A DNA stretch of 64,000 bases from Phycisphaerales bacterium UBA1161. GTDB lineage: Bacteria > Planctomycetota > Phycisphaerae > Tepidisphaerales > Tepidisphaeraceae. Both the position numbers and the translations under genes were made by a program. Below are positions 41,454-49,160 of this stretch, piece after piece (the stretch's first letter is position 1; each line of letters opens with the position of its first letter). The stretch is from contig DBZL01000028.1 in the NCBI GenBank assembly GCA_002311745.1, positions 1-64,000 on the forward strand, written 5' to 3'. The notes below the pieces were generated by a model, which did no database searches, was not told where the DNA came from, and saw nothing but the letters and a program-made list of their open reading frames with translations.

Positions 41454-41499
41454 AGGGCGCCGCTTGCTCCGGGGGCGGCCAGCGGCATAATCGCGGGCC

Positions 41500-43137
41500 A
41501 TGAGTTTCCAGATCGTTACGCGGTTTGCTCCTTCGCCGACGGGATATCTCCACGTCGGCGGAGCACGCACGGCACTGTTCAACTGGCTTCTGGCCCGCCA
41601 CTCCGGCGGGCAATTCCTGTTGCGGATCGAAGACACCGACCTGGCACGCAGCAGCGAGCAGGCGGTCAAGCAACTGCTGGATGATCTGCGCTGGCTGGGG
41701 CTGAACTGGGACAACGTCGAGCTGGTGTTTCAGTCCAAGCGCCTGGAAGCCTACAACGGGATCATCGAACAGTTGATGTCGCAAGGCATGGCGTACAAGG
41801 CGTACGAGACGCCGGAGGAATTGGAAGGGCAGCGAAGAATCGCCGAGCGGGCCAAGCGGGCGTACATCTACAAGCGGCCCAAGCTGACGGATGAGCAAAT
41901 CCGCAAATACGAATCCGAAGGTCGGCCGGCGGTGGTGCGCTTCGCCATGCCGGTGCGCGAGTTTCGCTTTCACGACGTGGTGCTGGGCAAGGAGATCGTC
42001 CTGGGGGCGAGTCAGGTGCAGGATTTTGTCATCCGCAAGACCGATGGGATGCCGACGTATCACTTCGCGGTGGTGGTGGATGATGCGGCGATGGGGATCA
42101 GCCACATCCTGCGCGGCCAGGAACATCTGCTCAATACGGTCAACCACATCGCGTTGCAGGAGGCCCTGGGCTATGCGCGGCCGACGTACGGGCATCTGCC
42201 GGTCATCCTCAACACCGACGGCAGCAAGATGGGCAAGCGCGATCGGGACAAGAAGATTCGCCATCGCGCCAATGTGTGGTTGAAAAATACCAAGCGGAGC
42301 GCGGCGGAGCTGGCCGCGGCGGCGGCGTTGGAGACCGGGCGGATCGAGGGGTGGCTGGCCGATGATGGGCGGCAATTGGAAGCGGCCGAGCAGCAGAAGC
42401 TGATGCCCGTCGTGGGGCTGGAAGCGGGCGATTTACCGGAGATATTGGTTCACGATTTTCGGGCCAGCGGCTATTTGCCGGACGTGCTGCTGAATTTTTT
42501 GGCGCTCTTGGGGTGGAGTCCGGGCGGGGACAGGGAGCGCATGAGCGTGGGGGAGATGGTCCAGCTTTTTTCCCTGGACCGGGTGGGTCAGGCCAACGCG
42601 AAATTCAACCGCGACAAACTGCTGGCGTTCAACACCGAGGCGTGTGCCGCCGCCGGGGCGACGCAGCTCGTGCCGGCCATGCGGGATTTTTTGTCGGTCA
42701 ATGCGGACTCACCGCTGGGCAGCGCCGACGCCGCCGCCCTGGAAAAGGTGATCGCCATGAACGTCGGCATGCGCACCCTGCGCGAGGCGGAACAGAAGAG
42801 CCGGTTCTTGTTCCTGGCGGATGAAAACATCGAGTACCAAGCCGACGCGGTGGAAAAGATCCTGCTGAAAAACGACAAGCAGGGTCTGAACGTGCTGGGG
42901 CGGATGCGGCAGGTTCTGGACGAGACTCTGGACTGGACGGCGGCTTGCGTGGAGGCCGCGGTCAAGGGGTATTGCGCATCGGCATCGCTGGCCTTGGGGA
43001 AAGTGGCCCAGCCGATTCGCGTGGCCGTCAGCGGCACGAGCATCAGCCCGCCGATTTTCGCCAGCCTGGAATTTCTGGGAAAAGAGCGCACCCTGCGGCG
43101 AATCGACAACTGCTTGCGCTTTGCGACGAGTCAATGA
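41500..43137 (+). CDS. gltX: Glutamyl-tRNA synthetase
   Basis: 545 aa class I synthetase. HIGH equivalent at PSPTGYLHVGGART (11-24), RIEDTDLAR (42-50), and the second signature GSKMGKRDRDK (241-251), where the usual KMSKR has Gly instead of Ser. The anticodon-binding C-terminus is complete (SISPPIFASLEFLGKERTLR). A non-standard insertion of about 60 residues follows the KMGKR loop (KNTKRSAAELAAAAALETGR). It loads Glu on tRNA-Glu, and possibly tRNA-Gln if no GlnRS exists. A family B repeat follows 9 nt after the stop. Confidence 0.93.
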   Translation: MSFQIVTRFAPSPTGYLHVGGARTALFNWLLARHSGGQFLLRIEDTDLARSSEQAVKQLLDDLRWLGLNWDNVELVFQSKRLEAYNGIIEQLMSQGMAYKAYETPEELEGQRRIAERAKRAYIYKRPKLTDEQIRKYESEGRPAVVRFAMPVREFRFHDVVLGKEIVLGASQVQDFVIRKTDGMPTYHFAVVVDDAAMGISHILRGQEHLLNTVNHIALQEALGYARPTYGHLPVILNTDGSKMGKRDRDKKIRHRANVWLKNTKRSAAELAAAAALETGRIEGWLADDGRQLEAAEQQKLMPVVGLEAGDLPEILVHDFRASGYLPDVLLNFLALLGWSPGGDRERMSVGEMVQLFSLDRVGQANAKFNRDKLLAFNTEACAAAGATQLVPAMRDFLSVNADSPLGSADAAALEKVIAMNVGMRTLREAEQKSRFLFLADENIEYQADAVEKILLKNDKQGLNVLGRMRQVLDETLDWTAACVEAAVKGYCASASLALGKVAQPIRVAVSGTSISPPIFASLEFLGKERTLRRIDNCLRFATSQ

Positions 43138-43146
43138 ATTAAAGGC

Positions 43147-43290
43147 AACCACGGAGGCACGGAGACACGGAGGCGCTCATTTCGATCAGAGTACAAACGC
43201 ATTGGATCGTCAACAAAATTGTAAAGCTTGGATTTAAGCAATTGGGGTCAGGGGACAAGTTGACCTCCGTGTCTCCGTGCCTCCGTGGTT
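43147..43290. repeat. MITE-like element, family B copy 3
   Basis: 144 bp with 27-bp terminal inverted repeats (AACCACGGAGGCACGGAGAC plus ACGGAGG and the exact reverse complement at 43264-43290). The core contains GCTCATTTCGATCAGAG and TTTAAGCAATTGGGG. It sits in the convergent gap between gltX and smpB, where it could act as a bidirectional hairpin terminator. Confidence 0.88.
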
Positions 43291-43297
43291 GCCTTTC

Positions 43298-43768
43298 CTA
43301 TTTTCGGTGGGTCATGGTGGCGCGGCGGAGCTCGCGGTCCTGCTCTTTGCGTTTGATCGCTTCGCGTTTGTCGTGCTCCTGCTTGCCGCGGGCCACGCCC
43401 AGCTCGAGCTTGGCCAGGCCCTTCTTGAAATAGATCGCCAGGGGGATCAGGGTCACGCCGCGCTGGGCGGTTTCGTTTTCCAGGCGGCGGATCTCGCGGC
43501 GATGGGCCAGCAGTTTTTTTTCGCGTAGAGGATCGTGGCCGACGGCGGCTTTTTCGTAGGGGTCGATGTGGCAGCCGTGCAGGACCAACTGGCTGCCCTC
43601 GACGCGGGCGAAGGATTCGGCCAACTGGCAGCGGCCCAGGCGCAGGGACTTGACCTCGCTGCCCAGCAGGGCGAGGCCGCATTCCAGCTTGGCGGTGATG
43701 AAATAGTTGTGCATCGCCCGGCGATTGGTGATGCGCGGTGAGAGGTTGGCGTTGGGGCGGTCACTCAT
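43298..43768 (-). CDS. smpB: tmRNA-binding protein SmpB
   Basis: 156 aa. SmpB brings tmRNA to stalled ribosomes. The family pattern NLSPRITNRRAMHNYFITAK, LLGSEVKSLRLG, QLAESFARVEGSQLVLHGCHI, and the basic tail with KLELGVARGKQEHDKREAIK are all present. The start at 43768 gives the normal N-terminus; the frame remains open for 43 unneeded codons upstream. tmRNA itself is not in the window. It is divergent from tRNA-Leu. Confidence 0.94.
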   Translation of the reverse strand: MSDRPNANLSPRITNRRAMHNYFITAKLECGLALLGSEVKSLRLGRCQLAESFARVEGSQLVLHGCHIDPYEKAAVGHDPLREKKLLAHRREIRRLENETAQRGVTLIPLAIYFKKGLAKLELGVARGKQEHDKREAIKRKEQDRELRRATMTHRK

Positions 43769-43867
43769 GCGCTGCCCATTGTATCGTCGTTTTGCCCGTC
43801 GTGGCCGCATCGGGCGGGACATGGCTTGACGGGCTTGGGTGGCGGTTTCTAAGATGATTTTTCCGTC

Positions 43868-43950
43868 GCGGCTGTGGCGGAATTGGCAGACGCGCAAGAT
43901 TCAGGTTCTTGTGTCCAAAAGACGTGCAGGTTCGACTCCTGTCAGCCGCA
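43868..43950 (+). tRNA. tRNA-Leu (anticodon CAG)
   Basis: 83 nt class II tRNA: acceptor GCGGCTG pairs with CAGCCGC, D-arm TGGCGGAATTGGCAGACGC, anticodon stem CAAGA/TCTTG with loop TTCAGGT (anticodon CAG), a long variable arm (TGTCCAAAAGACGT), and T-arm GCAGGTTCGACTCCTGT. The discriminator is A at 43950 and CCA is not encoded. Features agree with tRNA-Leu. Confidence 0.95.
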
Positions 43951-43990
43951 TTTGGGGGGATCCATCCGCGGGTCCGGTTCCGGCAGGATC

Positions 43991-44449
43991 TCAGGAGGCC
44001 TTACGCATTCGGTGCGGCCTGCGCTTAAGGAACAGGTCGGTGGAAACGCGGAAGTGCTCGGCAAGGCGGACGAGGTGAGCCTTGCTCAGCTGCCGTTGAC
44101 GGCGGAGGATGGCGGCGCCCAGTTGGCGGTTGCCCAGTAGCCGGCCCAGGTCTGACGCCGTCATACCGCATTGCTGAACGAGGTAACGCAGGGCATCGAC
44201 GCCATCCTTGAACGCCTCCGGCAAAGCATGGTGCTCGTCTTCGTATTGGGCAATCAAGCCCGTCAGTACGGCAAGGTAAGCGGCTTGGCCCGTCGTGAGG
44301 TTGTCCTCGTCAATGATGGACAGCTCGTCGATCATTTTGAACGCTTGGGTAAGATGGCCTTCGCTCCTGATGGGAAGGAGTGGGAAGCGTTTGATCAGCT
44401 CGAAGTAGTCCTTGCCGATTCTGGTGCCGGTCGGGGTGTGGGTTGCCAT
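43991..44449 (-). CDS. higA: HigA-family antitoxin (HTH)
   Basis: 152 aa. The N-terminal part is helical and acidic (EDNLTTGQAAYLAVLTGLI); the C-terminal HTH reads LVQQCGMTASDLGRLLGNRQ, then LSKAHLVRLAEHFRVSTDLFL, the XRE/HigA fold. It neutralises HigB and represses the operon. It starts 2 nt after the higB stop; GAGG supports the 44449 start. Toxin-first order is the hallmark of higBA. Confidence 0.88.
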   Translation of the reverse strand: MATHTPTGTRIGKDYFELIKRFPLLPIRSEGHLTQAFKMIDELSIIDEDNLTTGQAAYLAVLTGLIAQYEDEHHALPEAFKDGVDALRYLVQQCGMTASDLGRLLGNRQLGAAILRRQRQLSKAHLVRLAEHFRVSTDLFLKRRPHRMRKAS

Positions 44450-44451
44450 GG

Positions 44452-44760
44452 TTAATGCCTCTTCTTCCAAGTGTCTTTGCTATATTCGGCGTGCGTTAAG
44501 AAATCGCGAACGTAAACGACGCCCCATCGGTATTTGATGCTCACCACCAGGCGAAAGCGATTTCCGGCGATGTTGAAAATCGTGACGGTGTTGCCGCTGG
44601 CCACAACGGCGGAATCGGCATGCGGGAAGACGCGCCGCACGTCCTCAATGCTGTGCCAATCCGCAGCCTCCGTCATCTGAGCCCAACCGAAAAGGGATGA
44701 TTCTGCCGCGGGATGTTTCCGAGCATAATCCTTCAAGGTCGCGCGCTTGATGAGGCGCAT
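44452..44760 (-). CDS. higB: HigB-family mRNA interferase toxin
   Basis: 102 aa. The pattern MRLIKRATLKDYARKHPAAE, then WHSIEDVRRVFPHADSAVV, NTVTIFNIAGNRFRLVVSIK, and VYVRDFLTHAEYSKDTWKK is the type II HigB (RelE-fold) signature; family members cut mRNA on the ribosome. It is the first gene of the pair. The start codon follows directly on a 17-bp palindrome and a promoter that would give a leaderless mRNA. Confidence 0.92.
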   Translation of the reverse strand: MRLIKRATLKDYARKHPAAESSLFGWAQMTEAADWHSIEDVRRVFPHADSAVVASGNTVTIFNIAGNRFRLVVSIKYRWGVVYVRDFLTHAEYSKDTWKKRH

Positions 44761-44794
44761 GAATACAATATGTATTCGGACGCCGGTTTGTCAA
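44761..44794 (-). promoter_or_regulatory. higBA promoter with overlapping palindromic operator
   Basis: On the minus strand TTGACA (44789-44794) is followed after 18 nt by TATTGT (44765-44770), a near-consensus sigma-70 promoter. The -10 lies inside the perfect 7-3-7 palindrome GAATACATATTGTATTC (44761-44777), the expected HigA operator. The palindrome ends 1 nt before the higB ATG, so transcription would start at or next to the start codon. Confidence 0.75.
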
Positions 44795-44815
44795 GTCTGA
44801 TCAGCGGCGGATGAT

Positions 44816-45820
44816 TCACATCACGGTTTTGGCAGCGGGGGCGTCGCCGGGGAAGCGGTAGAGGTGGCCGTACTGCGCGAACCATTCGACGAAGCGTTTT
44901 AGCCCTTCATCCAGGGAGATTTTCGGTCGATAGTCCAGCTCTGCGGCGGCGCGGGAGATGTCGGCGCAGGTGATCTCGACGTCGCCGGGCTGCATGGGCT
45001 TGCGGTCCAAGACGGCCGGGCGGCCGATGGCCTTTTCCAGGGCGGCGACCATTTCGCAGAGCTTGACGGGGCGATGGTTGCCCAGGTTGTAGATGCGATA
45101 GCGGTCGCAGCGATGCAGGGCGGCGAGGATGCCGTCGCAGATGTCGTCGACGTAGGTGTAGTCGCGCGCGGTGTTGCCGTCGCCGAAGAAGGGGATGGGC
45201 TTGTCTTCGAGGATCAGGCGGGTGAACTTGTGGATGGCCAGGTCGGGGCGGAGACGCGGGCCGTAAACGGTGAAAAAGCGCAGGCAGAAGACCGGCAGGC
45301 GGTACAGGTGCCAATAGGTGTAGCAGATCAGTTCGCCGGCGCGTTTGCTGGCGGCGTAGGGGCTGATGGGCTCGGAGACCGGCTCATCCTCGCGGAAGGG
45401 GATGCGCTTGAGGTTGCCGTAGACGCTGGAGCTGCTGGCGAAGATGAAGCGGCGGACCTTGTGCTTCACCGCCGCCTGGAGCATTTGCGTGGTGCCCTCC
45501 ACGTTGACGCGGGCGTAATAGCAGGGTTGCTCGATGGAGGGGCGGACGCCGGCCATGCCGGCGATGTGCAGGATGGCATCGGGGCGGGTGGTGGAGACGA
45601 GGCGGTCGATGGCCGGGCCATCCGTGACGTCGATTTCCTCGACGTCGAATTTTTCGCCGCCGCCGATGCCGCGAACGTTCAGTTCTTTCCAGGAGCGTTC
45701 GTAGAATTCGCAGAAATTGTCCAGGGCGACGAGGCGGTAGCCTTCGGCCAGGAGTCGCTGGGAGACGTGGGAGCCGATGAATCCCGCCGCTCCGGTGACC
45801 AGGACGGTCTGCTTGGCCAT
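44816..45820 (-). CDS. NAD-dependent nucleotide-sugar epimerase (UDP-glucuronate 4-epimerase-like)
   Basis: 334 aa short-chain dehydrogenase. Rossmann motif GAAGFIGSH (10-18), catalytic Ser/Tyr/Lys in SSSSVYG and PYAASKRAGE, and GDVEITCADISRA near the C-terminus as in CapI/WbpP-like UDP-glucuronate epimerases. It probably makes UDP-galacturonate for surface polysaccharide. Length is typical. It is divergent from rpsP. No neighbouring polysaccharide genes exist in the window apart from the glycosyltransferase at 40191. Confidence 0.85.
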   Translation of the reverse strand: MAKQTVLVTGAAGFIGSHVSQRLLAEGYRLVALDNFCEFYERSWKELNVRGIGGGEKFDVEEIDVTDGPAIDRLVSTTRPDAILHIAGMAGVRPSIEQPCYYARVNVEGTTQMLQAAVKHKVRRFIFASSSSVYGNLKRIPFREDEPVSEPISPYAASKRAGELICYTYWHLYRLPVFCLRFFTVYGPRLRPDLAIHKFTRLILEDKPIPFFGDGNTARDYTYVDDICDGILAALHRCDRYRIYNLGNHRPVKLCEMVAALEKAIGRPAVLDRKPMQPGDVEITCADISRAAAELDYRPKISLDEGLKRFVEWFAQYGHLYRFPGDAPAAKTVM

Positions 45821-45935
45821 GATGATTTCAGCTTAGCGGTTTGAGGCGGTGAAGCAATGCCGCCAGGCTTGCGGTTTTTGGCGGGATTGCTATCCTCCTC
45901 GATTCGCAATCGTTTATGCGCATTGGAGATCGTAC

Positions 45936-46367
45936 ATGGCTGTGAAGCTGAGATTCAGGCGGATGGGGCGGAGCAACCGGGCGTTTTTCCGGTTGAATGC
46001 CATCGACACGCGCAGTGCGCGAGACGGGCGCGTCATCGAGGAATTGGGCTTTTATGACCCGCGCGCCAAGGATGCGGCCAAGCAGTTCGTGGCCAAGCTG
46101 GACCGCTGCAAGTATTGGCTGGACGTTGGCGCGATCCCTTCGGAAACGGTTTCGTCGCTGCTAAAGAAAAGCGGATTGGAACACAAGCAGCTTCGCCTGC
46201 CCAAACCCGGCAAGCCCAAGCCGGCGGCTGCCGCCGCCCCTGCCAAGGGTGAGGCCAAGGCCGAGTCCAAAGGTGAGGCCAAGGCCGAAGCCAAGGCCGA
46301 GACCAAGGCCGAGGACAAGCAGCCCAAAGAGGAACCGAAAAAGGAGGAAGCGGCGGCGCCGCAGTAA
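45936..46367 (+). CDS. rpsP: 30S ribosomal protein S16
   Basis: 143 aa. The first ~85 residues are S16 (MAVKLRFRRMGRSNRAFFRL, YDPRAKD), and the rest is an Ala/Lys/Glu-rich tail (AKAEAKAETKAEDKQPKEEP) that most S16 proteins do not have. The start at 45936 has GGAG upstream; longer upstream readings are not conserved. It leads the unit rpsP-trmD-rplS; rimM, which normally lies between the first two, is absent here. Confidence 0.94.
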   Translation: MAVKLRFRRMGRSNRAFFRLNAIDTRSARDGRVIEELGFYDPRAKDAAKQFVAKLDRCKYWLDVGAIPSETVSSLLKKSGLEHKQLRLPKPGKPKPAAAAAPAKGEAKAESKGEAKAEAKAETKAEDKQPKEEPKKEEAAAPQ

Positions 46368-46379
46368 CGCGGGGGTGTC

Positions 46380-47102
46380 ATGCGGATTGACATTCTCACG
46401 CTATTTCCGGAGATGTTCGCCGCGTTTTTGGGCACGAGCATTCCGAAGCGCGCGGCCGAGAAAGGACTGGTCAGCTATCATCTGACGAACATCCGCGATT
46501 TCGCCGTCGACAAGCACCAGTCGGTGGATGACAAGCCGTTCGGCGGCGGACCGGGCATGGTCATGATGTGCCAGACCCTGTTCGACGCGGTGGAACATGT
46601 TCAACAGCAGGATGCGGTGGCGCCGCAACTGATCCTGCTCACGCCGCAAGGACGCAGGTTCGATCAAACCCTGGCCCAGGAGATGGCCACCCGCGGGCGG
46701 CTGATGCTGATCGCGGGACGCTATGAAGGTGTGGACCAGCGGATCGTGGACGGCTTGGCGCCGCTGGAGTTGAGCATCGGCGATTACGTGCTCAGCGGCG
46801 GCGAGCTGGCGGCGATGACCGTGATCGACGCCGTGGTGCGGCTGCTGCCCGGAGCGCTGGGAGCCGAGGATGGCGCGGCGGATGAGACGTTCGCCGACGG
46901 GCTGTTGGAGTATCCGCAGTACACGCGGCCGCGTGAGTTTCGCGGCATGGCCGTGCCGGAGGTGCTGCTGGGCGGAGATCACGCGGCGATCGCGGCCTGG
47001 CGGCATCAGCAACGCCTGCAACGCACCCAGCAGCGCCGCCCGGATTTGTGGCAGGCCTATGTGAAGAGGCAGGCGGATTTGCATAGGCAACCGCCGCCAT
47101 GA
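46380..47102 (+). CDS. trmD: tRNA (guanine37-N1)-methyltransferase
   Basis: 240 aa SPOUT (trefoil knot) enzyme that methylates G37 of tRNAs. [48 protein letters not shown], and the knot motif [13 protein letters not shown] are all present. 12 nt after rpsP and 49 nt before rplS, same strand. Length is normal. Confidence 0.96.
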   Translation: MRIDILTLFPEMFAAFLGTSIPKRAAEKGLVSYHLTNIRDFAVDKHQSVDDKPFGGGPGMVMMCQTLFDAVEHVQQQDAVAPQLILLTPQGRRFDQTLAQEMATRGRLMLIAGRYEGVDQRIVDGLAPLELSIGDYVLSGGELAAMTVIDAVVRLLPGALGAEDGAADETFADGLLEYPQYTRPREFRGMAVPEVLLGGDHAAIAAWRHQQRLQRTQQRRPDLWQAYVKRQADLHRQPPP

Positions 47103-47151
47103 GCCGATAGAATTTTCGCGACAGTTTTTGTGCGCCGGATCGGAGTTGGTC

Positions 47152-47577
47152 ATGGTCAATCGAATTATGCAAGGGGTGGAGAAGCCCTATTTGAAAAAGG
47201 ACGTGCCGCAGTTTGCGGTGGGCGACACGGTTGACGTGGCCACGCGCATCATCGAGGGTGAGAAAGAACGCATCCAGGTGTTTACCGGCATCGTCATCAT
47301 GAAAAAGGGGGCGGGGATCAACGAGACGTTCACGGTGCGGCGCATCGTGAACAACGAAGGCGTGGAGCGTGGTTTTCCGCTGCATTCGCCGTTTGTTTCC
47401 AAGGTGACGGTGAAGCGCAGCGGCGAGTCGCGGCGGGCCAAGCTGTTCTACCTGCGCAAGCGTGTGGGCAAGGCGACCAAGCTCACGGAGAAGCGCAAGG
47501 GCGGCAAGGAAGAGCCGACGCCGCCCGGCTCGGACCAAGGCCCGGACAAGCCCGCACTGGCCACCGCGGCGTCGTAA
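47152..47577 (+). CDS. rplS: 50S ribosomal protein L19
   Basis: 141 aa. L19 signature: PQFAVGDTVDVATRIIEGEK, RIQVFTGIVI, NETFTVRRI, GVERGFPLHSPFVSKV, and RAKLFYLRKRVGKA. A charged Pro/Gly/Lys-rich tail of about 25 residues follows the core. The start at 47152 has GGAG 9 nt upstream; an earlier frame start at 47128 is not needed. The gene ends just before a tRNA-like 3' segment and the mini-island. Confidence 0.95.
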   Translation: MVNRIMQGVEKPYLKKDVPQFAVGDTVDVATRIIEGEKERIQVFTGIVIMKKGAGINETFTVRRIVNNEGVERGFPLHSPFVSKVTVKRSGESRRAKLFYLRKRVGKATKLTEKRKGGKEEPTPPGSDQGPDKPALATAAS

Positions 47578-47680
47578 GGGCCGAATCCGCCGGGCGAAAT
47601 CTCAAATCGGAAAGTTCACGGGTTGCCCACGTTGGTTAAGCCGTAGGTGACGTGAACGTTTGCGTGCGTCGGGGACACGA

Positions 47681-47710
47681 GATCGCGGGTTTAAATCCTG
47701 TCACTCCGAT
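47681..47710 (+). other. tRNA T-arm-like segment ending in a direct repeat (left att-like site)
   Basis: GCGGGTTTAAATCCTGTCAC then TCCGAT looks like the T-arm and acceptor strand of a tRNA (GGTTTAAATCC in the loop region). The 5' part does not fold into a standard tRNA, so this is a remnant or a mobile-element mimic. Its last 15 nt (TCCTGTCACTCCGAT, 47696-47710) recur at 48343-48357. Confidence 0.55.
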
Positions 47711-47887
47711 GATTTCCTAACCCCTTGCTGTGCGAGGGGTTTTTCGTTGGCGGTGTGACGGGATTTGAGCTTTTCGCTAAAATGCACCAGAAAATGCGGG
47801 TGAAGGGTTGTGCCTCCTTCTTTTGCGCGTGGAAATTCAACCACTGGGTAAACGCGGCGGGTTGATCAGAGAAAAAGGAGAACGGCA

Positions 47888-48271
47888 ATGCAGCTAGGTC
47901 CACCACCGGAATGGCGGAGAGAATTCACAGATAGACGAGAGGCATTTATTAAGTCGCTGCGATCTGCCGTTGCCGGTTCCGAAGTAGTCTCTCGTGTATT
48001 TGATGCGGAACGTGGTTACGAGAAATTTTCGGAGTGGGTAGATGGAAAGCTAGTCAGGCACGATCAAGGCACTTTGATTGAGGCCGAAGCGTTTCTACAG
48101 CATCTGATCGACCAGGGACATAAGGTTGCCTTTGCCGTAAGCCGAAGCGGTGCGAAGTCGTTGGTCTGTGTGTCGTATGATGGCGACCAAATGGATTGGT
48201 CTCCCGTGTGGCCGGTAGATTTTCGCGTCGACGTGTCTCAGACATCGGTGCCAATGACGAGGGACTGGTAG
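47888..48271 (+). CDS. Hypothetical protein of the att-like mini-island
   Basis: 127 aa, not recognised. N-terminus is charged and helical (EWRREFTDRREAFIKSL), then a beta-rich domain with GHKVAFAVSRSGAKSLVCVS, WSPVWPVDFRVDVSQT. No TM or catalytic motif. AAAGGAG lies 8-9 nt before the ATG, so it is probably expressed. It is the only gene between two 15-bp direct repeats (47696-47710 and 48343-48357). Confidence 0.6.
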   Translation: MQLGPPPEWRREFTDRREAFIKSLRSAVAGSEVVSRVFDAERGYEKFSEWVDGKLVRHDQGTLIEAEAFLQHLIDQGHKVAFAVSRSGAKSLVCVSYDGDQMDWSPVWPVDFRVDVSQTSVPMTRDW

Positions 48272-48342
48272 GCACCATAAAGGTGGCAGGATCCTGGCAC
48301 CGCCGATTTCCAGGCAACCAGCCGCGAAAAGTTCAACCGGTG

Positions 48343-48357
48343 TCCTGTCACTCCGAT
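48343..48357. repeat. 15-bp direct repeat (right att-like site)
   Basis: TCCTGTCACTCCGAT, identical to 47696-47710. Here the bases before it are unrelated to a tRNA T-arm except for a short GGTGTCCTG stretch, as expected for the distal end of an integrated element. Confidence 0.6.
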
Positions 48358-48433
48358 TCAGCAGGACGGAACTGACCTCGCAAGCCATTCCGTTACCCCC
48401 AATGCCGCTGGACCGACTCGAGATGTTGGCGCA

Positions 48434-48736
48434 TCAAGCGGCCTCGACCGTTAGCTTCAGGCCAACGGCCTTGGCGACGGCCAGTAAAGTGGATAGGCGG
48501 GGATTGCCGCGAGGCGAGAGAGCGCGATAGAGACTTTCTCGCTCGATCCCCGCCGCCTTGGCGATCTTGGCGACTCCGCCCCTGGCTTCGGCCAGCCGCC
48601 GCAACGCCAGCAGCAACACCTTCGGATCTTCCGTGTCCTCGATGGCTGCTTTGAGATACTCGGCGGCAAATTCCGGGTCTTCACGGAGATGCTGAATCAC
48701 CGCTTCGTCGTTGGAAATGTAGGGTCTGTGCTTCAT
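48434..48736 (-). CDS. Addiction-module antidote protein (HigA-like HTH)
   Basis: 100 aa. The family pattern for COG3636-type antidotes is clear: EYLKAAIEDTEDPKVLLLAL, then RRLAEARGGVAKIAKAAGIE, RESLYRALSPRGNPRLSTLL. It carries an HTH for autoregulation. In this family the toxin gene (phage Gp49/HigB-like) lies directly upstream; here only its first codons remain (see 48731-48806), so the antidote is orphaned. Confidence 0.85.
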   Translation of the reverse strand: MKHRPYISNDEAVIQHLREDPEFAAEYLKAAIEDTEDPKVLLLALRRLAEARGGVAKIAKAAGIERESLYRALSPRGNPRLSTLLAVAKAVGLKLTVEAA

Positions 48737-48806
48737 GCAGGTCCTCCCACCATGCCCGGATCACGTCCCGGCCCGTGGCCGTGACGTAGCGCAGAACTTC
48801 GGTCAT
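48731..48806 (-). pseudogene. Truncated Gp49/HigB-like toxin remnant
   Basis: Reading from an ATG at 48806 on the minus strand gives MTEVLRYVTATGRDVIRAWW then EDL, the exact start of Gp49-like RelE-superfamily toxins. After about 24 codons the frame runs into the antidote gene in another frame and soon stops. The catalytic C-terminal part is deleted. Confidence 0.65.
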
Positions 48807-48932
48807 CCAATGATTGTAACTTATAATTCACAAGGCGTCAATCCACCAGCGGCTGACTTTACTGCGGTGGTGCAGGAGCAGGGCGATGTCCTCCTCGTGG
48901 CGTCGCGCACGAGCATTGGATAAAGTGGGGAC

Positions 48933-49160
48933 ATGGATAGCAGCAGACGGCTGTTGCCGGCAGTCATCGAGGTGATGGATGATGAGATGGCGAAGGTCAT
49001 CCGCGCCAAGGCGGGGGCCGAGCGACTCCGTATTGCCAGCGAGATGTATGCCAGCGCCAGGCGCATGCTTTTGAGCCACCTGCAGGCTGAACATGCCGAT
49101 TGGGATGAGCAACGCCTTCACCATGAAGTTGCCCGGAGACTGTCGCATGGAGCAGTCTGA
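48933..49160 (+). CDS. Antitoxin-like small protein (Rv0078B-related type)
   Basis: 75 aa with RIASEMYASARRMLLSHLQA, then EHADWDEQRLHHEVARRLSH. The 'L...L...HP.W....V..EVARRL.HG' pattern is that of Rv0078B-related proteins, which occur upstream of nucleotidyltransferase genes, as here. It overlaps the next gene by 14 nt. GTGGGGAC precedes the start. It is probably the antitoxin of this pair. Confidence 0.7.
   Translation: MDSSRRLLPAVIEVMDDEMAKVIRAKAGAERLRIASEMYASARRMLLSHLQAEHADWDEQRLHHEVARRLSHGAV

Noticed and set aside
47608..47710. Possible complete tRNA (selC-like length) upstream of the mini-island
   Set aside because: T-arm and 3' acceptor look right, but the 5' acceptor pairs poorly, no 5-bp/7-nt anticodon arm is found and the middle is too long. 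Annotated as a tRNA-like remnant only.
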